A stretch of 64,000 nt of DNA from Chionis minor (taxonomy: Eukaryota; Chordata; Aves; Charadriiformes; Chionididae), in the NCBI GenBank assembly GCA_013398295.1, contig VZSF01003248.1, positions 1-64,000 of the forward strand. Direction: 5' to 3'. A program made the position numbers and the translations under genes. A model generated the notes under the pieces. The model was not told where the DNA came from, made no database searches, and was given only the letters and a program-made list of their open reading frames with translations. Every line of letters begins with the position of its first letter. Positions within the stretch are counted from its first letter, which is position 1. This document shows, one piece after another, positions 1 through 12,167 of the stretch.

Positions 1-350
1 CCCGGCCGGGCAACGGGCACCGCGCCCCCGCTCGCCTCCCCGCCGCCGGGGCCCGGGGCAGGATCGCCCCAGCCGCGATGGCGGGTGGACTTTGTCCCGA
101 GCGGGTCGGGTTTTCCAAGGGAAGCGGCCATTAAGCGCTGCCCGTCCCGGCGGGCCGCTCTCCCCGCGTCTTGCCAGGACCGGGACTGGGACCGGGATCG
201 GGATCGGGACCGGGAAAGCTGCCGAGCCCTGCTGCTGTCGTGTTTGTAAGCCGTACGTTCAAATTGGTGATACAAACCGAAACAAACTCATTCCGTAAGT
301 AAATTAGACAAATCCCACCAAAAAGTGATTACCCGTAGCACGCTTAACGG
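1..350. promoter_or_regulatory. CpG-rich, GC-rich segment at window edge (possible CpG island shore)
   Basis: The first 200 or so bases are strongly GC-rich with many CpG dinucleotides, unlike the AT-rich DNA that follows. A weaker GC- and CpG-rich patch follows at about 900-1030. No convincing exon with splice sites is seen. In mammals CHD7 lies downstream of RAB2A in the same orientation, so this could be the edge of its promoter island. That is synteny inference only: no CHD7 coding sequence is visible anywhere in the window. Confidence 0.4.
178..217 (+). repeat. Short GGGA(C/T)C-type minisatellite
   Basis: About six tandem hexamers of the form GGGAYC or GGGACY lie inside the GC-rich edge. 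The G runs could form a quadruplex on the plus strand. Confidence 0.6.
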
Positions 351-546
351 TCTTCCCTGCATCGCTCGGGAAACTAAATAAGCGTCTTAAAAGTGTAACG
401 AGATTAAAATGTAAACCCAGTGTAAAGACACTCTGCATTACAGGAATTTTCAGCCAGTCATTTGATGAGATAACTTTTTACCGTGGCTGTTTGCAGCAGG
501 TTGGAGAAGGAAAAACAGAGTCATGTGCTGCTGAGCAGGGGCATTT

Positions 547-587
547 CACCACCACCACCACAACCACCACCACCACCACCACCACCG
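547..587 (+). repeat. (CAC)n / (CCA)n trinucleotide microsatellite
   Basis: About 13 CAC/CCA units with one interruption. The repeat opens long Pro, Thr or Trp runs in several frames on both strands. These reflect the repeat, not genes. Confidence 0.9.
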
Positions 588-3500
588 CTCCTGTTCAGGG
601 GCTGTTTGCTGGAGCCACCCTCGTACCTCTTCCCTGGGAAAGAGAGGAGGCGTCTTCATCGGATCTCGCACAGCTTTTCCTCTACGCTCTCTTAACATGC
701 AGTTAGGAAGCCAGGAGCCGGACCCAGACAACGTGGATGGCAAACGTTCCTCTTGCTTCCTGGGTCGTTGGCTCCATCCATCCAGGCAGCCGTGAGGATC
801 GCTACAGCCACAAAAATATTTCAGGCCTCTCCGGAGGAAGCCTGAAACTCTTCCACATCATGTCGTTCGCGTCTGGCCTACTCAATCTCTCTTGGGTTTA
901 GGGGGAAAGCACCTTTTCGGGAGAAGGGACGGTTTGCGGATGGAGAGGCGTCACCACCTCGTGTGCGGCCGGGCCCGCGCAGTCACACAGAGAGGGGCCA
1001 GCAGCCGGGGAGGTGACGCCATCCTATGCTCTCAACCGAAAAACGCGTTGAAAAGCTGATAGCATGTGACGGTGAGGTATAATACGTTCCCTGTTCTTCA
1101 CCGTGCTCTTCCATAAAGTTAAAAATAGCAAGTGGAAATAAGTGTTTAAAAAAAACCCCCACTTTGAAGCAGCACATGCCCCAAGTACACCTTCACCAAA
1201 TTTGCTCAGTTTACGATCGTTCTATTTTTAACGTGCAATTCTCTACTTTGTGAGAAAAAAAACCAACCCAACCAAGAACCACACAGAAGTATCCTCCCAA
1301 GTTACTAAATGCAATCAGTTTCAGTTTTCTCTTGCACTATGTTGACAGACCAGAGAGTAAACAGCCTAGAAACACTTACCCGCAAGTCTGGTTTTCTGCG
1401 TGTATCATTTAACTGAGCCCCTAATCTGGCAGCCAAGCACCCTGGCGTAGCATAAACTCACCTGGAACTCCCCTTGCTTTCAAAGATTTAAGTTCTCCAA
1501 GATTTAGGGGCAGGAGAAACTCATTCTGAGACCAACTGCCAGCAACCTCACTGCTCCCCCTAGAAACTTGTTTCAGTTTCTTGTTGAGCAGAAATCAGAT
1601 TGCAAAGCTTCCGAGCATGAAAAGTGTTTAAAGAACATCGTGGTGACAGCGCAAGGCAATCAAAGAATTTCTTTTGAAAAAGGACTATGTTAGCATGGCG
1701 CCAGCAACGAAGGGGCCACACGTGTAGGTACTTCGTTAAATGTTTGTTCCGAGGCAAAAAAAAAGCCCCAGTCTCTGGCGCACGCCCCTTGCTGAAGGTA
1801 CAGAACCAGCTCCCCGGGTCCTATAAATCATCCTCAGGCCGTGGCCTGTGAAATCAGCTGCATTACTACTCGGGTAATAAAAACGCAAAGGGAGTCTCCC
1901 AGTGTTTTCCAGCGTTAGAAGAAACAGAATCCGCAAACGGCGCTTTCGCAGAACAGGGGGAATTACGGCCGCTCTCCAACTCTCCTCAGCAACAATAAGA
2001 AACGGAGAGTTGGGAGCAGAGCCGCCGGGGGTTCACCACTCTGAGGTGGGACGCTGTCCTGGTGTGGCACGTGTTCACGCACACACGCACGGACGGCAGT
2101 ACCGGACGTGGATGAAGTACATCATTGCATGGCTGCTACGGAGGAAAAAGTTTTGAAACCTTAACTCGTGCTTCAGCCAGTCCCCAAAGAGAAAGTCGTA
2201 ACTCCCCGAGTTATCAAGAAGCACTTTGCAGCTCGGTAGGAGAGTGAGGAAACAGCGACGTGGCAGTCTTCATGATTACCCTTATTGGTAACAGCTTATT
2301 AAAATATCCCAGAGATGACAGGGATGAAAATTCACTTGTAGCCACCCAACGCTTTGTGTGCTGTTGGGACGAAGTGCTTCATCTGATGCAGGCAGCCATT
2401 TGGCTCCTAGATTAGAAAGAATTTGCATTAATGGCTGAGAATTTCAACAGCAGTTGCAGAGCAAGGGTATGTGTACCAACAAAACCCCGATGAATTGCTA
2501 CACTTTACCTAGCTGAGTAAACTTTCAAGGTGGGGATAGTTTGTACAAAGCTGAGCAAGTCACTGTGTATGACAGGCATAATTACGCAGAGATAAGTTAA
2601 TGTACTCCGTAAGAAGTACAGCACAGAGATTACCCAGTGGCATTTACATCCGTTTTAAAACATCAGTATTACAAAATGCAAATGATTTAGTATCACATGA
2701 AAATACAGAGGAAGGTTATTTATTCGGTAGACTTTGAAGAACCAGCTTCTGTTTCAAAAGGTGTTTTACAGTGAAATGTGATCCTAAGGTCTAGACGCGG
2801 CCACTTCCGAAGGCGGCAGATGACACCTCCCGATGCCGAGTCCCCACACGGGCCCTGCCACGGGTGGACCTTCTGGCCACAAGGCCCCAGCAGCCTGTGT
2901 CTCGTTTCCGACATCCCGGCCCGGGTGTTTGGATGTTTGAGAGCTGCTCAGGCTGAGGGCTGTGTGCAGAGAGCTCGGAGCAACCTGCCCCACTTGAGAG
3001 AAGCTCTGTTACGTGCATCTGCTTCCCCCCCCACTCAGCACTGCGATGGTCCAAACCGCGCGTTGGTTCTGATGGAAAGTGCTTCCACTTGTGCCATACC
3101 CTCCAGCTGGCTCCTTCCTCCAAAAGGCACTTTTTTTTCTTTCTTTCTTTCATGAAGGCACTTGCAGCTCCCAAGGAAATTCCGTGCAGATGTTACCCAA
3201 ACCTCAACAACTTCTCGTCTCACAACCTTTCTTATACTTCTGCTTGCGTGAGGAGGGACATGAAACTGCACCAGCAGCCCAAGCTCGTGCTCGGAGTAGC
3301 TGCCCTTCAGGCACTTCAGGGTTGGTGTTTGGGATGCCGGTCCACGGCCTCAGATGAGCTAAGGCATCATGCTTTGTCCCACAATTGGTGGGAAGCGGCT
3401 CCAAAGTCGCACGACCCCGAGACACACTCACGTTTTATTCATCTGTGAACGTTGTTTCAGCCAAATGAAGCGGAAAAGACAAATGGTTTCTTTTTCTTTC

Positions 3501-5814
3501 ACAAGTGAAAGTTTTACTCAAAGTTTCTCAAAAATCGGGCAGCAATGGAAGCACACAAGACTGAGAGTGGCCAAAAGGGCACAGAGGGCAATGACGTGCC
3601 GTATGCTAAAGGAAAATAATATTCCTTTTTTAGAAGAAATTGTTTGCCAATGTACAGCATGCTGAATACTGAGAGCACGTGGATTTTGGTTAGTACCAGG
3701 AAGCAGTAGACTCGTATCAGAAAGAACAACCTTAGCGATTTCAGCTGAAAAGCTAAAAGCGTTAGAAATACAAGTGCTACAAGGAGCCACCCTGTGGCAC
3801 CAGCAAGCTAAGAGAACAGAGGGCAAGCCAGGGTAGACAGTTGTGTGGGTTGGTGGTTTGGGTTTTGTTTTTTTTTTTGAAACTCAAGCCAGCCGGAGTG
3901 AGAAAAGCTGGAACTGGCCCAAACAGCCACTTCTCTTCTGTGGCAGGGAACTCCTTAACTGAGGAGCTGAACCAGAAAAGCAGAGGGGCGGCAAGCTCCA
4001 GCAGCTCGTCTGCACACGCTGCTCACCTGCCAGGCCTTACAGGGGCAAAGCTCTCTGAGGGACATCAGCCTTCCCCGCTGCCTCACCCTCGGGAACCCAA
4101 CAAGAATTAATACTCCAAACTCATTCTTTTCTGTAGGGAGTTTTCTGATACAGTAGTATCTCTCAGAACGAGGATAACAAAGACGCAGTGCTCTCAAGGC
4201 TGGCTTAAGGACGTAACCAAAGACTTTAAGGGTGGAAGTGCCACCTGAGACAGCACACCATGACTCCTCGCTGTGGGTTGCATAGGTACAGACACAGCCG
4301 TGGGCAGCTGCCCCGAACCTGCCCGCACTCTCCCCGGCGAGTCCCTCGGAAACGCTGCCCGGGTACTGCCACTTATCCGTGACGATCTGGACAGCTGGAA
4401 GGCAGCACCCACTGGGGTGCCAGCAGCACAGAGGTGATAAACAACTCGCTCTCCTTCCCAGATAGACTCACCGCTTAGTTTACCGAAGGGGCGGTATTGC
4501 TTAGCTTTCCATCTAAATTCTGATTTAACAGGCCAGTGCCCGACTGCTCACCTCAGCCCTCTGGTTCCCATTACTACTGGAGAGAAGACACTCGGTTCGA
4601 CAGGCCACCTCTTTAATCAGGAACAGTAGTGGCTTCTTACAAAAATGGAGCAACATGGGAGAGCTGACCTACTCCACAACATCCCTGCTCGTGAGGACGT
4701 TTGCTCTTGCACCGTGACACGAACTGACAGTTTCACGGTCGGTTTTGTTTTCACCGTGCAGAAGCAGTGCTAAGGACTCCCATTTCCATCTTTGACAGCT
4801 CAGTAGAACATGCCTCTTCTTATACGGAGAGACACAGCCACCACAGGGCTGACAATTTCTGACCTTTGTCCTTAATAAATGGAAGGCATCATATCTAAGA
4901 ATGAAGTCACACACCAGGCGGAACTATCAGCTGACATAAAAATACAGCAACTCATCTGCTTAGCAACACAAGCTGCCACCAACATCACTTCCTTCTTACA
5001 TACAAAGTTCAGCGCACGGGCTCCACCCTGACTCAGAGCCGCCTGTAAAATTGGATCTGACTCGCCGAGAGGTCACGTCTCCTCGTTGTGAGCAGGACTT
5101 TCCACAGCAGCTATATTTCACTGGAACTTCCCAACGCGCAGCCTGGGGCAGGCAGGGAGGGAGGGAAACGCCACTGCAGTCACAGAGTTCACCTGCCGAG
5201 GAAGCGAGGCGCTGGCTTTCGCGTTTCCGTGCGGCTTCCCTTCAAGACAGATTTTTCAGAGCAGGTACGGAACAACTCGTTCCTTCTGTGTGGACTGGGG
5301 AGCAAGAGTGATCTGTCACAATTATTTCCTGGGTTTGTACATGCAAGGAGCACCCAGGTGGAACATTCTCGGATACGGTCAGAAATACATATGCATGTAG
5401 TCGTTACTTGTTGTAAAATGGAAGGCAATTTAAAACCCATGGCCAAACACGCATTTATAATAGCCTTGAAAAATGCCTATAAACTTGTTATTTTTTGCTA
5501 CGTATATTCATGTCAAAAAAGATGTGTTTAAAACAGTTTCTTGAAACTGTCACACTGCAAATGCAGTAAGGAACATCTTAACCTTGTTCAGTTTTATAAC
5601 TTTTCCATGGACTTGTTTTTTTGTAAATGCTTCATAAAATTGCAAGTCAACAACAATTTTAAAAAAATCCATTTACTTATATAGTTAAGCTAGAGGTGAT
5701 TTCTCTCTGATTCTTTTTCTATTCTGAAAGAGGATCAGCTAATAGGATGATACCGTTTTCTCATTAAACTCAAGTCCACTCCCCTCCCTGCTTGGTAAAC
5801 TTCTAGGAAGAGGA
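588..5814. other. Non-coding intergenic stretch, nothing recognised
   Basis: Moderately GC-rich near 900-1030 and 2780-3450, otherwise mixed composition. Open frames here are short, overlap on both strands and lack flanking splice signals or recognisable domains. T-rich tracts occur near 3130 and 3868. I see no supported gene, but upstream exons or regulatory DNA of a neighbour cannot be excluded. Confidence 0.5.
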
Positions 5815-6640
5815 CTGAGAAGGATCTGAAGAGACCATCTGGTCTCCCTCGGCCGCACAAAGACAGGATAAAGTAGCCCCAGACAATCCCCAACAGATGT
5901 TTGTCTAACCTGTTCTTAGAAACCCTCCATGAAGCAGATACCCCAACTTCCTAAGTAGCTTGTTCTGGTATTTCACTGTAACGATTTAAAAGTTGTTGTT
6001 GCATCTCCCCCCACTCTCCTCATATCCCATTTAAATCATCCTCCCACCCTCCTAATATCCAGTCCGAGACATCTTCCCTCTGTACAGATCTGATTTCTTT
6101 CATCTTTCCCCCAGCATTCAAAAAGTTGATCAGACCTCTTCTAACCTTTTACTCATTGGAAAACTTACCCAATTCCACCTAAAAATTATTTTTCAGGCTC
6201 AACATCCTCCCTTCCTTTGCCATTTCCTTTTGTATTCTACATCTCTTGTTTTTTCTTGCCCTGTCCTGTGCTTTATTTTTCAGCACAGAACATGAAACTG
6301 AAGGCAATACTGCAGTTGAGGCCTTACCGGCACTTAGTGCAGTCATCTTTACATCTTTCTCTATGACTTACATATGCCACCTATTGATAAATCCTAAGAG
6401 AGCATTGCATTTTGCAAAAGCATTGCATTGTCTGTTACTATGTTGTTAGTGATTCTCTACAGCCCTCTTATAACGATCTACCTTGATTTCTGCAAGAAAC
6501 TGATGATTGTTTTAACTGAATTTCACTTTATTAAGTCCATTTTGATTTCTGAGCTGACCATCCATAGTGGTCACCACCCTCCCAGCTTGGTGTAATTGAG
6601 CCATTTCACAAACATGCTCTGCATTGCAACAAGCTGTATT
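5815..6640 (-). mobile_element. Ancient, degraded CR1/L3-type LINE fragment
   Basis: The plus-strand text is the reverse complement of a CR1-family 3' half. It runs from the stretch around 'agatgtttgtctaacctgtt' near 5898, through 'ctgcagttgaggcctta' near 6310, to 'ctcccagcttggtgtaa' near 6579, in the same order as younger CR1 copies in this window. It is heavily mutated with no open RT frame left, so the insertion is old. Element sense is minus. The boundaries are approximate. Confidence 0.65.
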
Positions 6641-9600
6641 ATTCTGTGTGTTTCCTTACACCGCACTTAGCACAGTTAGTACCTTGGTGTCTTACAGCAG
6701 CGTAATTGGTGACGTCTCTTCTGCCTCTCTCCCTCTTGTCTTGTCCTTCCTCTCTCCGGAAGGGCGAGCATGGAAAATTTAGTTTCAGAAAGATACAGGG
6801 ACATACATAAAACCTGTACATAGAGGAAAAAAAATAAAAGAAATTGTTCCTTTCACTGCTTCAGACCCACCCCTGAGAAAACGGTCCCATACATAGTTAG
6901 GTTTAAAGCTTATTAGTGTTCTGCCATGACAGAGTAGCAAAGTTGTCAGCTGTGGTCTTCATTTCGTTGGCACAAAACACTCAAAGAGTAGGGCTAAAAC
7001 TAAATATGAATCGATACTCTATGGAAACAGCATAATGTGAAGAAAAAGCATATGCACTGACATGGTAGCCTGCATTAATTATTGTGGATACCAGGACGTT
7101 CAAAAAGTGTGAGATACATTCAGCAAACATGTAAGAATTTAAACTTACTCGTACAATTTTCAGTTTCTCACAGTGCAGCCAAATGTGTATTTCACTGCAA
7201 GAAAAGAAACTGCCTGGCTAAGCACAGTTTGATCATCAAAGTATTTAAAACAACGCATTGTTAATTGAACCTTAAAATGTTAAATACAAACCGAATTTAA
7301 CAAAATGTACTTTGATAATACCAACTCACAGATAAAGGAACACCTCATTTCATCCGCACGTAGCATAGGAGAGACATTAGATCTGATTCCACAACATGCC
7401 GCGTACTTGTTATTTGGGCCGGCATCATTTGAAAGTAGAGGTGTTCAATACTGCTGGGTGCCAGTCGTGAAGGAATAAATCCGGTGCCACGGGTCAGTGT
7501 TAAAAGCATGACCTCCGCCACACGACACCTCGTTTTGTATCCCTCCATACTGCACCTTTTCTGTTTCTGTCTTGCGTAAATATCTAAAATTTTCCTTATG
7601 CTTAAAGAGCAACGCCTCAGCTCTGCAGCGCTGAGGGAACTCCCCTGGAAACCTGCCAGAAACTCACCTTTCCTATGCGCAAGTTTGTTTATACTTTGGG
7701 CATTACAAGCAAGTTACACAATCATTATATTTACTTGTACATTCTTGGCCGATGAGCAGAACTGGCTTATTTCAGCGAAGGCAGAAAGACCTCGTGTCTT
7801 CATGCTGTGGTTGCAGAGGAGGGAGGGCATGTGCGCCGCATCCGTAACGCCACAGGTCACACTTCGTAAGCCACACACTAAGTAGCGCTGCGCTGAATGG
7901 CACAACTTTTAAGCAATGGACCAATTGTTTTCCCTCTTAAAAAATGCAAGCCAGAACATGCTGGGTTTTTTCACACTGAGAGCACAGATTGTATCACTGC
8001 TTCTGAAGCGGCAGGATTTCGCTTGAAGTTCTTCTACAAGGTAACAGAAAAGAAGAGGTAAAACATTTGCTGGAAGATAAAGGCAACAGATACAGTAGCA
8101 CTAATATTTATTGTTTAATCTTCCGTGTAGTAGGTTACCAACATGACTTTTGGGTCAGCACACTGCACGTGCCCCCACTATTTTGCATTTAGTAAATAAT
8201 CTGCCCCACATCATTTCCACCTTGCATTCTGTAGGGAAATCAGAAATGTCAACAAGGGAGCTGGAAAGCCCAAACACGGTGGCAGCCTTATTCATGCCGA
8301 CTGCTTAGAAACCAAGTTTAAGGACGCATAAAAGCTGCTCGTTTCCTTTAGAGGTAGGCTTAATTTTTTAAGTTACATCTGCTGTTGTGTGACCACCGTA
8401 AGTTGATGTGCTGCATTATATACAAGGAAACTCTCCAGAACGTTAATGAATCGTCATAAGTAAAGGTAAATATTCTAATATCTTGGTCAAGTGAGTACAA
8501 CTCTCTTACATTTGCAGCTTAGCCTAAAAGGCAGGCAGTTCTCAGGGCCTGGATGAAAGGGAATTGCAGCAGGACAGAGGGAGGAGCAGGAAAAGGCCCA
8601 CTTCCACCTGGAGTTGCTTTTTATAAGCCTCCTGGCTACCAAACAGGCAATCCCAGTGCTTACAAGGATTGCCCCATGGGAGCCTTGCTGACAAAGGCAC
8701 AAATACATAGTTTATTCTTGATCCTGAAAGAAACAGAAGGAGAGCCTTCAGAGAAATAAAGAGAGGGATCATCTGTTCAGTTCAACACACTGGAAATACG
8801 TTTTTCTGTCACAACTCTTCACAGAGATTTAAGGCTAGCAAGCGCAGATTCCCAAACACAGGAGCAGCGGCAGTTATTGCAATGAAAGGATCAGCATTCC
8901 TGGGCCTTGGATTTTTGTCAAGCAGAAAATATAATTAGAAATTCTCCAGAGCCAAAGACAGCAGCACATCTAACACTTTGTGCTGTCCTATGTATTTTTC
9001 ACATGTTTATACAAAGGCACAATGGTATCATAAGGGTTATCATCAAAGCCACTAAGTCCTTAAACTTTCCTACCAATTCCTAGAAACAATCTTCTGAAAA
9101 ACAAAGATACCACTACGCACACGCACAAAAGTACTGAAAAAATTACAGGCGCTACCTATCTTTAAACCCTCACTGTTCTTTCCCCTAGTCTAAATGCCAT
9201 AAAATCCCAGTAGCTTAAACTGCTGTAAGATTTTAAAACCTATCATTCACCTCAAATGCGTAAGTTTTGCAATAAATTTTTCACCTCCTTCAAAAATGAA
9301 AACCCAGATTCAGCTTTTAGCAGAAGTGAGGCTGTTGCTTTACCATGATAAGCAAAGGAAAACAAACAAACTTGGGGCCTGATGTTGTCGACATTTGTTC
9401 GGTACACAGTGCCCTACTCGGTACTCCTCAGCACTAGCACACATGGTAGTTTTTGCAAGATCATGGCCTTGTTTTAGTATAACACAATCAAGATAATTTT
9501 TACAAGGTCAGAAAGTTGGAATAAGAGGAAACAAAATCCAGGCCAGTTGTGTCTGCAATCAATTAGCCTTATGTGCTTTTCAGATGCTGCTTGTCTTTCT

Positions 9601-10066
9601 ATTAGATTGTATTTCAATGTATACCTACTATTAGCGTGTACCTAAAAGTATGCATTACATATGCCACATTTCTCCTTTTATTTAAACCCACCTAAACTAG
9701 GGACTTCAGGAGGTCAAAAAAGGAGAAGAGGTGCTCATCTGTGAGTGTTGAAACCGTTTCACTTTGAGCTTACAGTGTAGTTATCTGCCTCCTCAATGAC
9801 AAACTGCTCAGAAGGACCAAATGTCCAGGCATGTCTGTGGTGTACTCTACCTGTCCAAAAAGCAAATTAAAACTGGAGGAGTTCTCCAGGGGAATGTCGA
9901 CGATGCCACGATGCCCACTGTCAACTTTTAAGCACTTGAGTTTTAAGAGCAAAGAGATTTAGAGCAAAATGTTATTTTTCTTCTTTGTGAGATGGAACTT
10001 TACTGTCTAAGCACCACATTTAGTATCATCCACAGAAATGATGGATGATATATGAAATGATATGAA
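6641..10066. other. Non-coding intergenic stretch, nothing recognised
   Basis: AT-rich sequence with only short open frames, none with a recognisable domain or good exon borders. No tRNA, rRNA or known repeat family was recognised by eye. Old diverged repeats could be present but unrecognised. Confidence 0.5.
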
Positions 10067-10093
10067 ATTTCATCCATAAATGATGGATGAAAT
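10067..10093. repeat. Perfect 11-bp inverted repeat (hairpin, 5-nt loop)
   Basis: The arms at 10067-10077 and 10083-10093 are perfect reverse complements around a 5-nt loop. They sit in a 60-bp tract built from repeated ATGGATGA-like units. It is probably a decayed simple repeat, and no function is implied. Confidence 0.7.
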
Positions 10094-10638
10094 AATGAAA
10101 AGCTGACTTTAAGGGGAATTTTCATATTCTCTACATTGCTTTTTCTCTAGATGAAGCCAGTCTAGTTTATACTAAAATTAAAGCCGATATCAGTACAGGC
10201 ACGTGCAGGGGTATACAACCCAGATAGATTCTTCCGGCATTCACAAGTGTAACAGGCGACAGTAAAAATGTTTACTTGTTGCTAATGTTGTGAAAAAAAT
10301 TACAAACATAAAAGTTCAATTGTCTAACCGCTTAAAGATCAAAATATTTACCTTCACTGCTTCTTTTCTCACCTTCATTTTGCTAAGTACAAAAATAAAG
10401 TGAAAGTGATTTTCCTTCACTGCAGCGACTTTTTAACATGTTTAAGTTATTTTGGCGATAGCATTATAAATAATAAATTGCAGTGAAAGAAGTTAAACCC
10501 TTCAAATTTGCTATTATTTTTCTAAGCAGAATAATTATATTGTGTCTTGACTGCAAATAGCCAGTCCCAGAGCTGTCTCAGTACCACAGCACACAGGTCA
10601 CCAAGGCTGCAGCTGGAGCCAGGTCAGAGGAGGGATCT

Positions 10639-10664
10639 GGGGGGGCAGGGGGAAGGGGAGGGTG
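10639..10664 (+). other. G-quadruplex-capable G tract
   Basis: Four or more G runs (7, 5, 4 and 3 G) with 1-2 nt loops lie in about 26 bases on the plus strand. This fits the canonical G3+ short-loop quadruplex pattern. It sits just upstream of a CR1 fragment and about 0.6 kb before the CpG island. Confidence 0.7.
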
Positions 10665-10771
10665 GCAGGCTGGGCCACCCTTGCAGTGACCACAAGAAAC
10701 GCAGCCCCAGATTGCAGGGAATACTTGCACCGCTGCCGTCATGCACCTCCGCGCACTCACACAACAGTGCA

Positions 10772-11166
10772 GCAACTCTGCAAGTATTGAAAGGCCACAA
10801 TAAGGTCTCCCTGGAGCCTTCTCTTCTCCAGGCTGAACAACCCCAGCTCTCTCAGCCTGTCCCCATAGCAGAGGTGCTCCAGCCCTCTGGTCATCCTCCT
10901 CCGGGCCTGCTCTGACACGTCCATGTCCTTCTTATGTTGGGGGCTCCAGAGCTGGACACAGCACTCCAGGTGGGGGCTCACGAGAGCAGAGTAGAGGGGG
11001 AGAATCACCTCCCTCGCCCTGCTGGCCACGACCTGCTGGCCACGCTGCTTTGACACAGCCCAGGATGCTCTTGGCTTTCCGGGCTGCAAGCGCATGTTGC
11101 CGGCTCACGTCCAGCTTCTCATTCACCAGCACCCCCGAGTCCTTCTCGGCAGGGCTGCTCTCAGTT
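10772..11166 (-). mobile_element. CR1 LINE internal fragment
   Basis: Read on the minus strand this encodes the C-terminal part of the CR1 ORF2 reverse transcriptase region. Family-typical pieces are '[13 protein letters not shown]', '[13 protein letters not shown]' and '[13 protein letters not shown]...GDL'. Upstream codons give the ARKAKSILG segment. Frames are broken by small shifts, so the copy is dead. Unusually, the copy lacks its own 3' terminal 250-300 bp, which is normally the part CR1 insertions keep. It lies on the edge of the CpG island. Confidence 0.85.
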
Positions 11167-11599
11167 CCTTCGCAGAATCACGGAACGGTTACAAGATCAC
11201 CAAGTTGCTCAAAACACATCTATGGCGGCAGAACCTCCCCCTGGCACCCCCAGCCGGGTTTGTGCCGGACACCGCACACACGGGCCCAGGGGGCAGCTCC
11301 TGAGGCGATGATGGCGGCCGCGGCCCGAAGCGCCCGGCCCCCCTCGCTACCCGCCTCCCACAGCCGAGGGCCACCGCCCCGGTGTCCCCCTCCCCCCCTC
11401 ACGGCGCTGCCGGCCGAGGCCCCGCGGGACGGCGGCAGGGAAGGGCGAGGGGCCGCTGACAGGCGCCTCCCGGAGGGGGGCGGCGGGTGACACGGCTGGA
11501 CCGGCCCCTCCCCCCGCGGGGCCGAAGTGGAGCTCAGCCGGCGAGCGGCGCCACCGGCCCGGGCTGCCAGGGAGGCACCGGCCTGGCCCGGCCCGGCCC

Positions 11600-11704
11600 N
11601 NNNNNNNNNNNNNNNNNNNNNNNNNNNNNNNNNNNNNNNNNNNNNNNNNNNNNNNNNNNNNNNNNNNNNNNNNNNNNNNNNNNNNNNNNNNNNNNNNNNN
11701 NNNN
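11600..11704. other. Assembly gap (105 N)
   Basis: A run of N flanked on both sides by extreme GC sequence (tandem GGCCC on the left, CCCCCGGGCG on the right). This is the usual cause of short-read drop-out. Any open frame crossing it is meaningless. Confidence 0.98.
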
Positions 11705-12051
11705 CCCCCGGGCGCCGCGGGGCCAAGCGGGGATCGCCTGGTGCCGGCCCCCCCGGTCCCTGTGGGACGAGCGCCCCGGCCCGACCGGCTGCCGGGAGCC
11801 GGTGGGGCGCCCCGCCAGGGCCGCGCTGCGGCACCCCCCTCCCGCGCGGGCAGAGCTGCACCCGTTTAACTTAAGCCCCCTGTTAGACGTATTTATTTCG
11901 CTTTAATAGGTGTTTATGGTACGTTAGTCCGGACCTGTTCCTCATCAATGTGAGCTAAATCGAAATCACGCAGATTTATACCACCCCCAGAGCGGCGGCG
12001 GCGGCCTCGCTGCCAGCCCAGCAGGTTTTCACCTCACACCCGCGGGTAAAC

Positions 12052-12069
12052 CGGCGGCGGCGGCGGCGG
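12052..12069 (+). repeat. (CGG)6 trinucleotide run
   Basis: Six tandem CGG units in the CpG island, 39-56 bases before the proposed start codon at 12108. It is probably in the 5' UTR of the candidate gene. A second short GCG run is at about 11992-12005. Confidence 0.85.
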
Positions 12070-12107
12070 GTGGGCCCCGGTGAGGCCGCCGCGCTGGCGG
12101 GAGGGCG

Positions 12108-12167
12108 ATGGCGCGGCCTGGGCTGTGGCTTGTCGCCCTCCTGCCCGGACTGGCCACCCTCACGATG
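12108..12167 (+). CDS. Candidate novel gene, exon 1: signal-peptide-like N terminus
   Basis: The ATG lies in a good Kozak context (G at -3 and G at +4), inside the CpG island. The 20 codons read MARPGLWLVALLPGLATLTM: a basic residue at position 3 followed by a hydrophobic Leu/Ala/Val core, as in a secretory signal peptide or signal anchor. The exon ends at a strong donor (ATG|GTGAGAG) in phase 0. The phase-0 acceptor at 12541 continues the frame. Reading through the donor without splicing stays open to 12401, so an unspliced reading is not excluded. No family is recognised. The gene model is inference, supported by splice-signal quality, phase agreement and peptide character. Confidence 0.4.

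Noticed and set aside
483..743. Overlapping frames with Pro, Thr and Trp runs on both strands
   Set aside because: They come from the (CAC)n microsatellite at 547-587.
2778..3665. Cluster of 70-127-codon frames on both strands
   Set aside because: Mutually overlapping on both strands, with no consistent splice borders and no recognisable domain. Locally higher GC content makes chance frames longer.
11220..11906. Long frames across the CpG island (up to 213 codons, either strand)
   Set aside because: They cross the N gap and arise from GC-rich sequence poor in stop codons.
1..12000. CHD7 coding exons expected from mammalian synteny
   Set aside because: No CHD7-like peptide found on either strand; if CHD7 is next door, only untranslated or upstream sequence could be here.
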